This document shows positions 34,561 to 43,452 of a stretch of 64,000 nucleotides of DNA, piece after piece. The position numbers and the translations under genes were made by a program. The stretch's first letter is position 1. Each line of letters starts with the position of its first letter. Origin of the DNA: Faecalicatena sp. Marseille-Q4148 (GTDB taxonomy: Bacteria > Bacillota > Clostridia > Lachnospirales > Lachnospiraceae); contig CP073692.1 in NCBI GenBank assembly GCA_018228665.1, positions 310,001 through 374,000 of the forward strand. The letters run 5' to 3'. The notes under the pieces are model-generated. The model searched no databases and had not been told where the DNA came from. It saw only the letters and a list, made by a program, of their open reading frames with translations.

Positions 34561-34992
34561 GTGAAACTGATCGTATGTGTAGATGACAAAATGGGAATGA
34601 TGTTCCATCGGCGCAGACAGAGCCGGGACCGGGCAGTGATAGAGAATATCGTAAATATGTGTGGGGATGCAAGACTGTGGATTGCGCCGGAATCAGAACC
34701 GCTTTTGAAAGAAACAGACGCATCTTTAGGGATTGCGGAAGATTTTTTAAACAGAGCCGGGGAAGGAGAATACTGTCTTGTAGAAACGTGGCCGGAGCAG
34801 TTATCAGAGAGGTTTTGTGAGGAATATGTAGAAACACTGATATTATATCATTGGAATCGGAGTTATCCGGCAGATCAGTTTTTTCCACTGGATCTGCAGC
34901 GGTGGGAGATGAATACTGCGGAAGAATTTGCGGGAACTTCCCATGAGCATATTCGAAAAGAAATTTATGATAAAAAGGCAGAAGAGAGGTAA
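34561..34992 (+). CDS. Conserved hypothetical protein
   Basis: This 143-aa soluble protein starts at GTG 34561 after AGAGGTGACTAGC; an earlier in-frame GTG at 34552 lies within that ribosome binding site. It begins MKLIVCVDDKMGMMFHRRRQSRD, with a conserved-looking RRRQSRDR basic stretch, and contains YCLVETWPE and LILYHWNRSYPAD. Similar proteins in Lachnospiraceae are sometimes labelled 'ribonuclease Z', but none of the metallo-beta-lactamase His motifs of RNase Z are here, so I do not adopt that name. It lies five bases before the nuclease gene, probably in one operon. Confidence 0.7.
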   Translation: MKLIVCVDDKMGMMFHRRRQSRDRAVIENIVNMCGDARLWIAPESEPLLKETDASLGIAEDFLNRAGEGEYCLVETWPEQLSERFCEEYVETLILYHWNRSYPADQFFPLDLQRWEMNTAEEFAGTSHEHIRKEIYDKKAEER

Positions 34993-34997
34993 GATAG

Positions 34998-35912
34998 ATG
35001 AAGTTAGCAGTATGGAAACAAAGAATCGCTATATGGATGTGCGTACTGGGGCTTGGATGTTTCACAGCCTGTGCAGGCGAGGCAACGTATAGTACAGACA
35101 GATTTCAGGAAGAGACTCCGACAGAAGAAATTTCGATCGAAGAAATTCCGGAATATTCTGGGGAACCTTATGTTCCTATCAATAACAATGAACCGGAATT
35201 TACAGAAAACGAGCTGACAGAGGAAGCGGTAGAAATCTACAGTCAGTTGGATGAACAGGGAAGGGCACAGACCGCAGAGGCAACGATTGGGCAGGAGCTT
35301 ATGCCTACGGAGAAGCGGGAAAGTATTTCGGAAGTAACGCCAAGTGGCTGGGTAAACAAAAAGTACGAGAATGTAGACGGAGGATATTTGTACAATCGAT
35401 GTCATTTGATCGGCTATCAGCTGACAGCAGAAAATGCCAATGAGAAAAATCTGATTACCGGGACGCGTTATATGAATGTAGAAGGAATGCTTCCATTTGA
35501 AAATATGGTGGCAGACTATATCAAAGAAACAGATCATCATGTGCGATACCGGGTTACACCGATTTATAAAGGCGATGATCTGGTGGCTTCCGGTGTGCAG
35601 ATGGAAGCAGAATCTGTGGAAGATCAGGGCGAAAGTATTTCTTTTAATGTCTATGTGTATAATGTGCAGCCAGGTATTGAAATTGATTATGCAACAGGCG
35701 ACAGCCGAAAGATGGATGGAACAGTAAATGAATCGACGAATTCAGAAACCGGAGAGATGACATACATTTTGAATACAAATACAAAGAAAATCCACAAGTT
35801 AGATTGTACAAGTGTTTCTGAGATACAGAAGGAGAACCGGCAGGAAGTGACCAAAAGTAAAACAGAATTGATCGGGGAAGGGTATGAACCTTGTAAAAGA
35901 TGTAAACCGTAA
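34998..35912 (+). CDS. Secreted DNA/RNA non-specific endonuclease (EndA/NucA-like lipoprotein)
   Basis: This 304-aa protein has a signal peptide ending in a lipobox-like FTAC (Cys25), so it is likely a surface lipoprotein. An acidic linker follows (about residues 30-75). The beta-beta-alpha-metal nuclease motif is YNRCHLIGYQLTAENANEKN near residue 131, with the catalytic His and later metal Asn, then LITGTRYMNVEGM. Competence DNA-entry nucleases have this arrangement. A C-terminal module with HKLDCTSV and GYEPCKRCKP looks like a small metal-binding or Ada-like Cys domain. Substrate specificity is inferred from family only. Confidence 0.88.
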   Translation: MKLAVWKQRIAIWMCVLGLGCFTACAGEATYSTDRFQEETPTEEISIEEIPEYSGEPYVPINNNEPEFTENELTEEAVEIYSQLDEQGRAQTAEATIGQELMPTEKRESISEVTPSGWVNKKYENVDGGYLYNRCHLIGYQLTAENANEKNLITGTRYMNVEGMLPFENMVADYIKETDHHVRYRVTPIYKGDDLVASGVQMEAESVEDQGESISFNVYVYNVQPGIEIDYATGDSRKMDGTVNESTNSETGEMTYILNTNTKKIHKLDCTSVSEIQKENRQEVTKSKTELIGEGYEPCKRCKP

Positions 35913-35913
35913 G

Positions 35914-35958
35914 AAAAAATACTGCGCGGGTCCGGGAAAGATTCGCGCAGTATTTTTT
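35914..35958. terminator. Bidirectional terminator between the nuclease and PRPP synthetase-like genes
   Basis: AAAAAATACTGCGCG (35914-35928) and CGCGCAGTATTTTTT (35944-35958) are exact inverse complements, giving a 15-bp stem with A and T runs on both sides. It serves the convergent genes on each side. Confidence 0.92.
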
Positions 35959-35966
35959 GGATAAAA

Positions 35967-37139
35967 TTATTCCTGATGATATTTCTTGAGTAATGCATGA
36001 ATGCGGTCTGTCGGATTCAAAACAGCGCTGATTGGCATGTCATGATTCATGGAATCGATGATTAATGCGAGAAATTTACTCATATCGGCAACAGTAAAAT
36101 ATGGTTTTTCCATTGCTTCTTTTGGCAGATAAGTCAGATTTGTTGTAATCAGACGGTCAATATATCCTTTTTCGTAATAGTCATCGAATTTTTTAAAGCC
36201 TTCTGTAAATAATCCAAAAGTAGTGCAGACAAAGACGCGTTTTGCATGGCGGTCTTTTAATTGTTTTGCGACATCCAGCATACTTTCTCCGGAAGCGATC
36301 ATGTCGTCAAGGATGATCACATCTTTGCCGGCAACATCATCGCCAAGAAACTCATGGGCAACGATAGGATTTTTTCCGCCGATGACGGTCGTATAATCTC
36401 GACGTTTGTAGAACATACCCATGTCTACTTTCAGTACGTTTGAAAAATAGACTGCGCGGTGCATTGCTCCTTCATCCGGGCTGATGATCATTAGATGATC
36501 TTTATCGACTTTCAGATCCGGAACAGAACGGAAAAGCGCTTTCATAAACTGATATGGCGGGTTAAAGCTGTCGAATCCTTTTAACGGGATTGCATTTTGT
36601 ACACGCGGATCATGGGCATCGAATGTTACGATGTTAGATACACCCATGTCTACCAGTTCTTCTAATGCAGATGCACAGTCAAGCGATTCTCTCTTAGTAC
36701 GTTTGTGCTGACGGCTCTCATAGAGAAATGGCATAATGACGTTAATACGCCGTGCTTTGCCGGTTGCGGCGGAAATGATTCGCTTCAGATCCTGATAGTG
36801 ATCGTCCGGAGACATATGATTCGGAAGTCCGTTTAAGGAATAAGTAAGACTGTAGTTGCATACATCCACCATAACATAGAGATCTTTTCCGCGAATGGAT
36901 TCTTTGATCACACCCTTCGCTTCTCCGGAACCAAATCTCGGACATGCAGTATCGAGAAGATAGTTGTCAAGTCGGTAATTTGCAAAGGCAGCGGACTGTG
37001 GACATTCCTGAGATTCTTCGTGACGGAACTGCACGATATAGTCATTGACTTTTTGACCAAGATCTCTGCAGCTTTCCAGCGCTGCGATTTTTAATGGAGC
37101 ATATGGTATTGCCTGCTGTAATAAATTTGTTCTTGCCAT
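35967..37139 (-). CDS. prs: Ribose-phosphate pyrophosphokinase-like protein
   Basis: This 390-aa protein starts at ATG 37139, with TTGGAGG upstream. It has a two-domain PRTase fold: YRLDNYLLDTACPRFGSGEAKGVI near the N-terminus, IMPFLYESRQHKRTKRESLDCAS (the PRPP synthetase flexible-loop/substrate region), TFDAHDPR and the PRPP-binding motif VIILDDMIASGESM near residue 287. It is longer than classical Prs (about 315 aa) and diverged in the N-terminus, as in the second Prs-like protein of clostridia. It would convert ribose-5-phosphate and ATP to PRPP. I cannot tell whether it is the main Prs. Confidence 0.85.
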   Translation of the reverse strand: MARTNLLQQAIPYAPLKIAALESCRDLGQKVNDYIVQFRHEESQECPQSAAFANYRLDNYLLDTACPRFGSGEAKGVIKESIRGKDLYVMVDVCNYSLTYSLNGLPNHMSPDDHYQDLKRIISAATGKARRINVIMPFLYESRQHKRTKRESLDCASALEELVDMGVSNIVTFDAHDPRVQNAIPLKGFDSFNPPYQFMKALFRSVPDLKVDKDHLMIISPDEGAMHRAVYFSNVLKVDMGMFYKRRDYTTVIGGKNPIVAHEFLGDDVAGKDVIILDDMIASGESMLDVAKQLKDRHAKRVFVCTTFGLFTEGFKKFDDYYEKGYIDRLITTNLTYLPKEAMEKPYFTVADMSKFLALIIDSMNHDMPISAVLNPTDRIHALLKKYHQE

Positions 37140-37264
37140 GTCGGCCTCCAATCTTTTGTTTTGGGTTTCTATCGGGAAATCCCGTATTCTTTTCATTCTC
37201 TATCAATGTTATATCATTTTTTTTCGGATGCTTCAAGAATCAATCAAGAATCCGGTCAGAAAAA

Positions 37265-37294
37265 TTGGAAATTGCGAAGGACCTATGCTATAAT
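37265..37294 (+). promoter_or_regulatory. Promoter of the DUF512 gene
   Basis: TTGGAA (37265-37270), 18 bp and TATAAT (37289-37294). The leader contains a small CCAGT/ACTGG hairpin (37300-37315). Confidence 0.65.
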
Positions 37295-37356
37295 AAAACC
37301 AGTATGCAAACTGGCAGAAAGATCTGCCGCTTATTTTTTATGAAGGAGTAATGTAG

Positions 37357-38664
37357 ATGAAACATACACATACCGTAAGCAGTGTAGAGAATGGGAGCAT
37401 TGGATGGGAGCTTGGGATAGAGCCGGGGGACGTGCTTCTTAGTATCAACGGTGCTGAGATTGAAGATGTATTTGACTACCAGTATTATACAAATGATGAA
37501 GAACTTGTTCTTCTGATCAGAAAACCGGATGGAGAAGAATGGGAGCTTGAGATCGAGAAAGATTTTGATGAGGATTTGGGTTTGGAATTCGACCAGGGGT
37601 TGATGGATGAATACAAGTCATGCAGAAATAAATGTATTTTTTGTTTTATTGATCAGATGCCGAAGGGAATGCGGGATACACTTTATTTCAAAGATGATGA
37701 CTCACGTCTGTCTTTCCTGCAGGGAAATTATATTACACTGACCAATATGAGTGATCATGATATTGAGAGGATTATCGCCTATCATCTGGAGCCGATTAAC
37801 ATTTCGATTCATACAATGAACCCGGAGCTGCGCTGCAGAATGCTTCATAATCGATTTGCCGGAGCTGCGCTTAAAAAGCTTCAAAGGCTGTATGAGGGCG
37901 GGATTCAGATGAACGGTCAGATTGTGCTGTGCAAAGGTTTTAATGACGGCGAGGAACTTGAGAGAAGTATCCGTGAAATGTCGGCATATGCGCCGCTGCT
38001 TCAGAGCGTTTCTGTTGTTCCGGTAGGGCTTACAAAGTATCGGGAAGGTCTGGAGCCTCTTGAGTCCTTTACAAAAGAAGACGCGGTTCAGGTGCTTGAT
38101 ACGATCCACCGGTGGCAGAAGAAGCTGTATGAAGAACACGGAATCCATTTTATTCATGCAGGAGATGAATGGTATATTCTCGCGGAGCAGGAAGTTCCGG
38201 AGGAAGAGCGGTATGATGGATATCTTCAGCTGGAAAATGGAGTTGGCATGATCAGACTATTGAAGAATGAATTTGCAGAAGCGCTGAGAGAGAAGAAGGG
38301 CGACGAAAGAGAGCGGGAAGTGTCGCTTGCAACAGGAAAACTTGCTTATCCATATCTGAAAGAATTTGCAGAACAGATACAGGAGAAGTTTCCAAAGACA
38401 GCGATACATCTTTATTGCATCCGCAATGATTTCTTCGGTGAGAAGATTACCGTGTCCGGTTTGATTACGGGACAGGATTTAAAAGCACAGCTTGCCGGAC
38501 AGAAACTTGGGGACAAGCTTTTACTCCCTTGTAATATGCTTAGAAGCGGAGAAGAAGTATTTCTTGATGATATGACAGTCACAGATTTGAAAGATGCTTT
38601 ACAAGTTGAGATAGATATTGTAAAATCAAGCGGTGCAGATTTGCTGAATGCAATTCTGAATTAG
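37357..38664 (+). CDS. DUF512 family protein (PDZ plus radical-SAM-like Fe-S domain)
   Basis: This 435-aa protein has an N-terminal PDZ-like domain (about residues 1-70: GSIGWELGIEPGDVLLSING), then a CX3CX2C motif CRNKCIFCF near residue 89, as in radical SAM enzymes. The DUF512 C-terminal part includes VSVVPVGLTKYREGLEPL and ATGKLAYPYL. The gene is conserved next to der in many Clostridia. Its function is not established; a redox or RNA/protein-modifying role is speculative. AAGGAGTAATGTAG precedes the ATG. Confidence 0.9.
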   Translation: MKHTHTVSSVENGSIGWELGIEPGDVLLSINGAEIEDVFDYQYYTNDEELVLLIRKPDGEEWELEIEKDFDEDLGLEFDQGLMDEYKSCRNKCIFCFIDQMPKGMRDTLYFKDDDSRLSFLQGNYITLTNMSDHDIERIIAYHLEPINISIHTMNPELRCRMLHNRFAGAALKKLQRLYEGGIQMNGQIVLCKGFNDGEELERSIREMSAYAPLLQSVSVVPVGLTKYREGLEPLESFTKEDAVQVLDTIHRWQKKLYEEHGIHFIHAGDEWYILAEQEVPEEERYDGYLQLENGVGMIRLLKNEFAEALREKKGDEREREVSLATGKLAYPYLKEFAEQIQEKFPKTAIHLYCIRNDFFGEKITVSGLITGQDLKAQLAGQKLGDKLLLPCNMLRSGEEVFLDDMTVTDLKDALQVEIDIVKSSGADLLNAILN

Positions 38665-38718
38665 AAGCAGAGTTTAAAATAGCAGTAATAGAAAGTAGAT
38701 TAACAAGAGGTGAAAAAT

Positions 38719-40047
38719 ATGAGTAAGCCAGTGGTAGCCATTGTAGGGCGTCCGAACGTAGGAAAATCCACACTGTTCAACGCTCTGGCAGGCGAAAAAA
38801 TTTCTATCGTAAAAGATACTCCGGGAGTGACGCGTGACCGGATTTATGCAGATGCGTCATGGCTTGATAAAGAGTTTACATTGATTGATACAGGCGGAAT
38901 TGAGCCGGACAGCAGCGACATTATTCTGTCCCAGATGAGAGAGCAGGCTCAGATCGCAATTGATACAGCAGATGTTATTCTGTTTTTAGTAGATGTGAAA
39001 CAGGGATTGGTAGATTCGGACTCGAAAGTTGCAGATATGCTGCGCCGTTCTAAAAAACCGGTGATTCTGGCAGTCAATAAAGTAGACAGTTTCCAGAAAT
39101 ATATGATGGATGTGTATGAATTTTATAATCTTGGTATCGGAGATCCGCATCCGGTTTCAGCGGCATCTATGTTGGGAATTGGAGATCTGCTTGATGAGGT
39201 AGTGAAATTCTTCCCGGCAAATGAGCAGGAAGAAGAGGAGGATGAACGTCCGCGAATTGCGATTGTAGGAAAGCCGAATGTAGGAAAATCCTCTATTATC
39301 AATAAACTTGTAGGAGAAAACCGCGTCATTGTGTCCAATATTGCCGGAACGACTCGGGATGCGATTGATACAGAAATCAAATATCATGGAAGAGAATATG
39401 TGTTTATTGATACGGCAGGACTCCGGAAAAAGAACAAGATCAAAGAAGAACTGGAGCGTTACAGTATTATCCGTACAGTAACGGCCGTGGAGCGGGCGGA
39501 TGTTGTTCTTGTTGTGATCGATGCTGTGGAAGGGGTAACAGAGCAGGATGCAAAGATTGCCGGAATTGCCCATGAAAGAGGAAAAGGCGTTATTATTGTA
39601 GTAAACAAATGGGATGCCATTGAAAAAAACGATAAGACAATGAATGAATATGAGAAAGAGGTTCGCCGGGTACTGTCCTTTATGCCATATGCGGAAATTA
39701 TGTATGTATCTGCACAGACAGGTCAGAGACTGCCGAAGCTGTACGATATGATTGATATGGTCATTGAGAATCAGACACTTCGGATTGCGACAGGCGTGCT
39801 CAACGAGATTATGATGGAAGCCGTTGCTATGCAGCAGCCGCCGTCAGACAAGGGAAAACGTCTGAAACTTTACTATATTACGCAGGTTGCCGTAAAACCG
39901 CCGACATTCGTTATTTTTGTGAATGATAAAGAGCTGATGCATTTCTCTTATACACGTTATCTGGAAAATAAAATCCGGGAAGCATTCGGATTCAAGGGAA
40001 CATCACTAAGATTCTTTATTCGGGAACGCAAAGAAAAGGAGCGGTAG
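38719..40047 (+). CDS. der: Ribosome biogenesis GTPase Der (EngA)
   Basis: This 442-aa protein has tandem GTPase domains, essential for 50S assembly. The first domain has GRPNVGKST (near residue 10), DTGG and NKVD; the second has GKPNVGKSS (near 184), DTAG and NKWD. A C-terminal KH-like domain follows (ITQVAVKPPTFVIFVN). ATG 38719 follows AAGAGGTGAAAAAT; an earlier in-frame GTG at 38710 is less likely. plsY starts three bases after the stop. Confidence 0.97.
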   Translation: MSKPVVAIVGRPNVGKSTLFNALAGEKISIVKDTPGVTRDRIYADASWLDKEFTLIDTGGIEPDSSDIILSQMREQAQIAIDTADVILFLVDVKQGLVDSDSKVADMLRRSKKPVILAVNKVDSFQKYMMDVYEFYNLGIGDPHPVSAASMLGIGDLLDEVVKFFPANEQEEEEDERPRIAIVGKPNVGKSSIINKLVGENRVIVSNIAGTTRDAIDTEIKYHGREYVFIDTAGLRKKNKIKEELERYSIIRTVTAVERADVVLVVIDAVEGVTEQDAKIAGIAHERGKGVIIVVNKWDAIEKNDKTMNEYEKEVRRVLSFMPYAEIMYVSAQTGQRLPKLYDMIDMVIENQTLRIATGVLNEIMMEAVAMQQPPSDKGKRLKLYYITQVAVKPPTFVIFVNDKELMHFSYTRYLENKIREAFGFKGTSLRFFIRERKEKER

Positions 40048-40050
40048 AAC

Positions 40051-40686
40051 ATGGAACGTTTGATCTGTCTTCTGATCGGATATGTGTGCGGACTCTTTGA
40101 GACCGGGTATTTTTATGGAAAGCTTCATCATATAGATATCAGAGAACATGGAAGCGGCAACTCAGGAGCTACGAATACATTGCGTACGCTTGGGAAAAAA
40201 GCCGGTCTGATCGTATTTCTCGGAGATGCGCTGAAGTGTGTGGCGGCAGCGGTTATTGTTTACTTTTTGTTTCGCAATACGAAAGGCGATATGATGCCGC
40301 TTCTTAAAATGTATGCGGGAGCGGGCGCTGTTCTTGGGCATAATTACCCGTTTTATCTCAAGTTCAAGGGCGGTAAAGGAATTGCGGCAACAGGAGGACT
40401 GATCTTTGCTACAAATATGTGGATGGCGGTAATTGCATTTGCGATTTTTGCCTCTGTGGTGGCTGTGACGAAATATGTATCAGTGGGATCTCTTGTTGTT
40501 GTATTAGTATTTATTGCAGAAGTTGTTCTCTATGGACAGACAGGACATTTTCATATGGAACAGCCGTATCTTTATGAATTGTATGGAATTGCGGTTTTAC
40601 TTGCTATATCAGCATTTTATAAACATCGCGCTAACATTGTACGTCTGAAAAATGGCACAGAAAACAAAATTGGTGCGAAGAAATAA
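40051..40686 (+). CDS. plsY: Acyl-phosphate:glycerol-3-phosphate acyltransferase
   Basis: This 211-aa polytopic membrane enzyme acylates glycerol-3-phosphate in the first step of phospholipid synthesis. The three PlsY motifs are visible: HGSGNSGATNTLRTLG (near residue 34), GHNYPFYLKFKGGKGIA (near 99) and a C-terminal KHRANIVRLKNGTENKIG. It is co-transcribed with der and gpsA, which makes its substrate. Confidence 0.95.
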   Translation: MERLICLLIGYVCGLFETGYFYGKLHHIDIREHGSGNSGATNTLRTLGKKAGLIVFLGDALKCVAAAVIVYFLFRNTKGDMMPLLKMYAGAGAVLGHNYPFYLKFKGGKGIAATGGLIFATNMWMAVIAFAIFASVVAVTKYVSVGSLVVVLVFIAEVVLYGQTGHFHMEQPYLYELYGIAVLLAISAFYKHRANIVRLKNGTENKIGAKK

Positions 40687-40713
40687 AACGGTAATAAAAA
40701 AGGAGGTTCTAAA

Positions 40714-41724
40714 ATGGCGAAAATAGGTATTTTAGGAGCAGGAAGCTGGGGGATTGCGTTATCCGTTCTGCTTCACGGAAATGGACATGAGATTACAGTA
40801 TGGTCTATCATTCGGGAAGAGGTAGAGATGCTGCAGGAAAAGAGAGAGCATGTCAGTAAACTTCCGGGAGTGAAGCTTCCGGATGATATGAAATTTACCA
40901 ATGATCTGGAAGAAGCAATGGCAGAGAAAGATGTCCTTGTCCTTGCGGTTCCGTCTCCATTTACAAGAAGTACAGCAAGAAGTATGAAACCTTACTTAAC
41001 GAAAGGTCAGCTCATTGTCAACGTGGCGAAGGGAATCGAAGAAACGACGCTGATGACACTTTCTGAGCAGATTGAGGAGGAACTTCCGGAAGCAGAGGTA
41101 GCTGTGCTGTCCGGACCAAGTCATGCAGAAGAAGTTGGGCGTGGAATACCAACAACAGTTGTTGTGGGAGCTAAGAAAAAAGAAACAGCAGAATACCTTC
41201 AGAACATTTTTATGAATCAGGTTTTCCGTGTTTATACAAGTCCTGACATTATGGGAATTGAGCTTGGAGGTTCTCTGAAAAATGTAATCGCTCTGGCAGC
41301 GGGAATTGCAGACGGACTCGGATATGGGGACAATACAAAGGCTGCGCTGATTACAAGAGGAATTGCGGAGATGACAAGACTCGGCGTAAAAATGGGCGGC
41401 AAGATGGAAACTTTCGCAGGCCTGACAGGAATGGGAGATTTGATCGTGACATGTGCAAGTATGCATAGCCGAAACAGAAGAGCCGGAATCCTGATCGGCC
41501 AGGGAAAGACAATGCAGGAAGCAATGGATGAAGTACAGATGGTAGTAGAAGGAGTATATTCTGCCAAAGCAGGATTGAAACTTGCTAAGAAATATGACAT
41601 TTCTATGCCGATCGTTGCAGAAGTCAATGCAGTATTATTTGACGGAAAACCGGCAAAAGAGGCAGTAAATGAGCTGATGATGAGAGAAGGAACCTCTGAA
41701 CACAGAAGTATGCTGTGGGAATAA
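40714..41724 (+). CDS. gpsA: Glycerol-3-phosphate dehydrogenase (NAD(P)+)
   Basis: This 336-aa enzyme reduces dihydroxyacetone phosphate to glycerol-3-phosphate for lipid synthesis. The N-terminal Rossmann motif is GILGAGSWGIALSVLL. VLSGPSHAEEV and the catalytic Lys region GGSLKNVIALAAGIADGLG, then GLTGMGDLIVTC, are all canonical. AAGGAGG precedes the ATG. Directly downstream of plsY, so the lipid-precursor step and its user are in one operon. A terminator follows. Confidence 0.96.
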   Translation: MAKIGILGAGSWGIALSVLLHGNGHEITVWSIIREEVEMLQEKREHVSKLPGVKLPDDMKFTNDLEEAMAEKDVLVLAVPSPFTRSTARSMKPYLTKGQLIVNVAKGIEETTLMTLSEQIEEELPEAEVAVLSGPSHAEEVGRGIPTTVVVGAKKKETAEYLQNIFMNQVFRVYTSPDIMGIELGGSLKNVIALAAGIADGLGYGDNTKAALITRGIAEMTRLGVKMGGKMETFAGLTGMGDLIVTCASMHSRNRRAGILIGQGKTMQEAMDEVQMVVEGVYSAKAGLKLAKKYDISMPIVAEVNAVLFDGKPAKEAVNELMMREGTSEHRSMLWE

Positions 41725-41754
41725 CCGGGAAGATATTTCCTTAAAAGGAATCAC

Positions 41755-41792
41755 AGAAGTCTGGAGTAGTAATACTTCGGACTTCTTTTTTT
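41755..41792 (+). terminator. Terminator of the der-plsY-gpsA operon
   Basis: AGAAGTCTGGAGTA pairs with TACTTCGGACTTCT (two G-T pairs) around a GTAA loop, followed by seven T. Confidence 0.9.
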
Positions 41793-41825
41793 GCACAAGA
41801 ATCTTATGAAATTATAGGCAGAGAG

Positions 41826-41854
41826 GTATATTCTGGATGTTTGTTCATATAAAT
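41826..41854 (+). promoter_or_regulatory. Possible SigE-type promoter of spoIVA
   Basis: GTATATT (41826-41832), 13 bp and CATATAAAT (41846-41854) resemble the SigE pattern (KMATATT, N14-15, CATACAMT) with one mismatch per box and a spacer one base short. This is consistent with mother-cell control of spoIVA, but weak on sequence alone. Confidence 0.4.
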
Positions 41855-41883
41855 GTATCAGAAAAACAAGGGGGTAACAAGAA

Positions 41884-43356
41884 GTGAATACATTTCATTT
41901 ATATAAGGACATGGAAGCCCGGACAAACGGAGAAATTTATATTGGAGTGGTAGGTCCGGTAAGAACAGGAAAATCCACATTTATCAAACGGTTTATGGAT
42001 TTGTTAGTTTTACCCAATATGACAGACGAACATAGCCGTGCAAGGACACGGGATGAGCTTCCGCAGTCTGCATCAGGGAAGACGATTATGACGACAGAAC
42101 CGAAATTTGTCCCAAAAGAAGCAGCTACCATCTGTCTGGATGATGATATTGCAGTAAAAATTCGATTGATTGACTGTGTAGGTTATATGGTGGAAGGCGC
42201 CGCAGGACATGTAGAAAATGATACAGAGCGCATGGTAAAAACCCCGTGGTTTGATACAGAAATTCCTTTTACAAAAGCAGCGGGGATTGGTACAAAAAAG
42301 GTAATCCATGAACATTCTACGATTGGGATTGTAATCACAACAGATGGTTCCATTGGAGAAATTCCGAGAGAAAATTACCGGGAGGCAGAAGGAAAGACAA
42401 TCCGGGAACTGCAGGAGATAGGGAAACCGTTTGTAGTGCTTGTGAATACGAAGAAGCCTTATGGAGCGGAAGCAAAAGCAGTCGTGGAAGAGTTGGAACA
42501 GCAATATCAGGTAACAGCGATGCCGGTCAACTGCGAACAGCTTCGAGAAGAAGATATACATAAGATCATGCAGTCTGTTCTCTATGAATTTCCGGTATCA
42601 GAGCTGCAGTTTTTTGTACCCAAATGGGTGGAAATGCTTCCGGCAGATCATAAGATACGAAAGGATCTTCTCAATCATGTAAAAGTAATAATGGAAAATT
42701 TAAGTGAAATTAAAGATGCGGCAAAGGGCGTGCAGAAACCGGAAAGCGATTATATCGCAGAAATGAAGATTGATGAGATTGAAATGGATACAGGATGTGT
42801 AAAGATCTGCATCCGGATTGCCTCAGATTATTACTATGAAATGTTAAGTGATCTGACCGGGACAGAAATTACAGGAGAGTATGAATTGATTCATACAATG
42901 AAACATTTGGCGATGCTTCGGACTGAATATGAGTCGGTAAAAGAAGCAATGGATGCAGTACAGATGAAAGGGTATGGGGTTGTCAGTCCTCAGAAAGAAG
43001 AAATTACCCTGGAAACGCCGGTACTCATCCGTCAGGGAAATAAATATGGAGTTAAGATCCACGCACATGCGCCGTCGATTCATATGATTCGGGCAAATAT
43101 CGACAGTGAGATTGCACCGATTGTCGGAAATGAACAGCAGGCACAGGATTTGATCGATTTTATAAAAAAAGAAGCAGAAACGGAAGAAGGAATCTGGCAG
43201 ACAAATATTTTCGGAAAATCTGTGGAAGAGCTTGTGCAGGATGGAATGAGAAATAAAATTGCTATGATCAATGAAGAAAGCCAGATAAAACTTCAAGATA
43301 CAATGCAGAAAATCGTGAATGACAGTAATGGGGGACTTGTTTGTATTATTATTTAA
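41884..43356 (+). CDS. spoIVA: Stage IV sporulation protein A
   Basis: This 490-aa cytoskeletal ATPase forms the basement layer of the spore coat around the forespore. The N-terminal P-loop GPVRTGKST is near residue 23; TTEPKFVPKEA and LIDCVGYMVEGA follow. It ends in the hydrophobic, Cys-containing GGLVCIII tail typical of SpoIVA. GTG 41884 follows AAGGGGGTAACAAGAA. Its presence shows the organism can sporulate or descends from a spore former. Confidence 0.96.
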   Translation: MNTFHLYKDMEARTNGEIYIGVVGPVRTGKSTFIKRFMDLLVLPNMTDEHSRARTRDELPQSASGKTIMTTEPKFVPKEAATICLDDDIAVKIRLIDCVGYMVEGAAGHVENDTERMVKTPWFDTEIPFTKAAGIGTKKVIHEHSTIGIVITTDGSIGEIPRENYREAEGKTIRELQEIGKPFVVLVNTKKPYGAEAKAVVEELEQQYQVTAMPVNCEQLREEDIHKIMQSVLYEFPVSELQFFVPKWVEMLPADHKIRKDLLNHVKVIMENLSEIKDAAKGVQKPESDYIAEMKIDEIEMDTGCVKICIRIASDYYYEMLSDLTGTEITGEYELIHTMKHLAMLRTEYESVKEAMDAVQMKGYGVVSPQKEEITLETPVLIRQGNKYGVKIHAHAPSIHMIRANIDSEIAPIVGNEQQAQDLIDFIKKEAETEEGIWQTNIFGKSVEELVQDGMRNKIAMINEESQIKLQDTMQKIVNDSNGGLVCIII

Positions 43357-43361
43357 AAACC

Positions 43362-43391
43362 TTGTGAAGCAACAGAACTATAGTATATAAT
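43362..43391 (+). promoter_or_regulatory. Promoter of the threonine aldolase gene
   Basis: TTGTGA (43362-43367), 18 bp and TATAAT (43386-43391). The leader to the ATG at 43453 is about 55 bases. Confidence 0.65.
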
Positions 43392-43452
43392 AAACATTAG
43401 AGAATAAGATTTCGAAGGAAAAACAGTCAGACGAAGAGAAAGGAAGATACAA

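Noticed and set aside
34561..34992. Ribonuclease Z
   Set aside because: The metallo-beta-lactamase HxHxDH motif is absent; the name seems to be carried over in databases.
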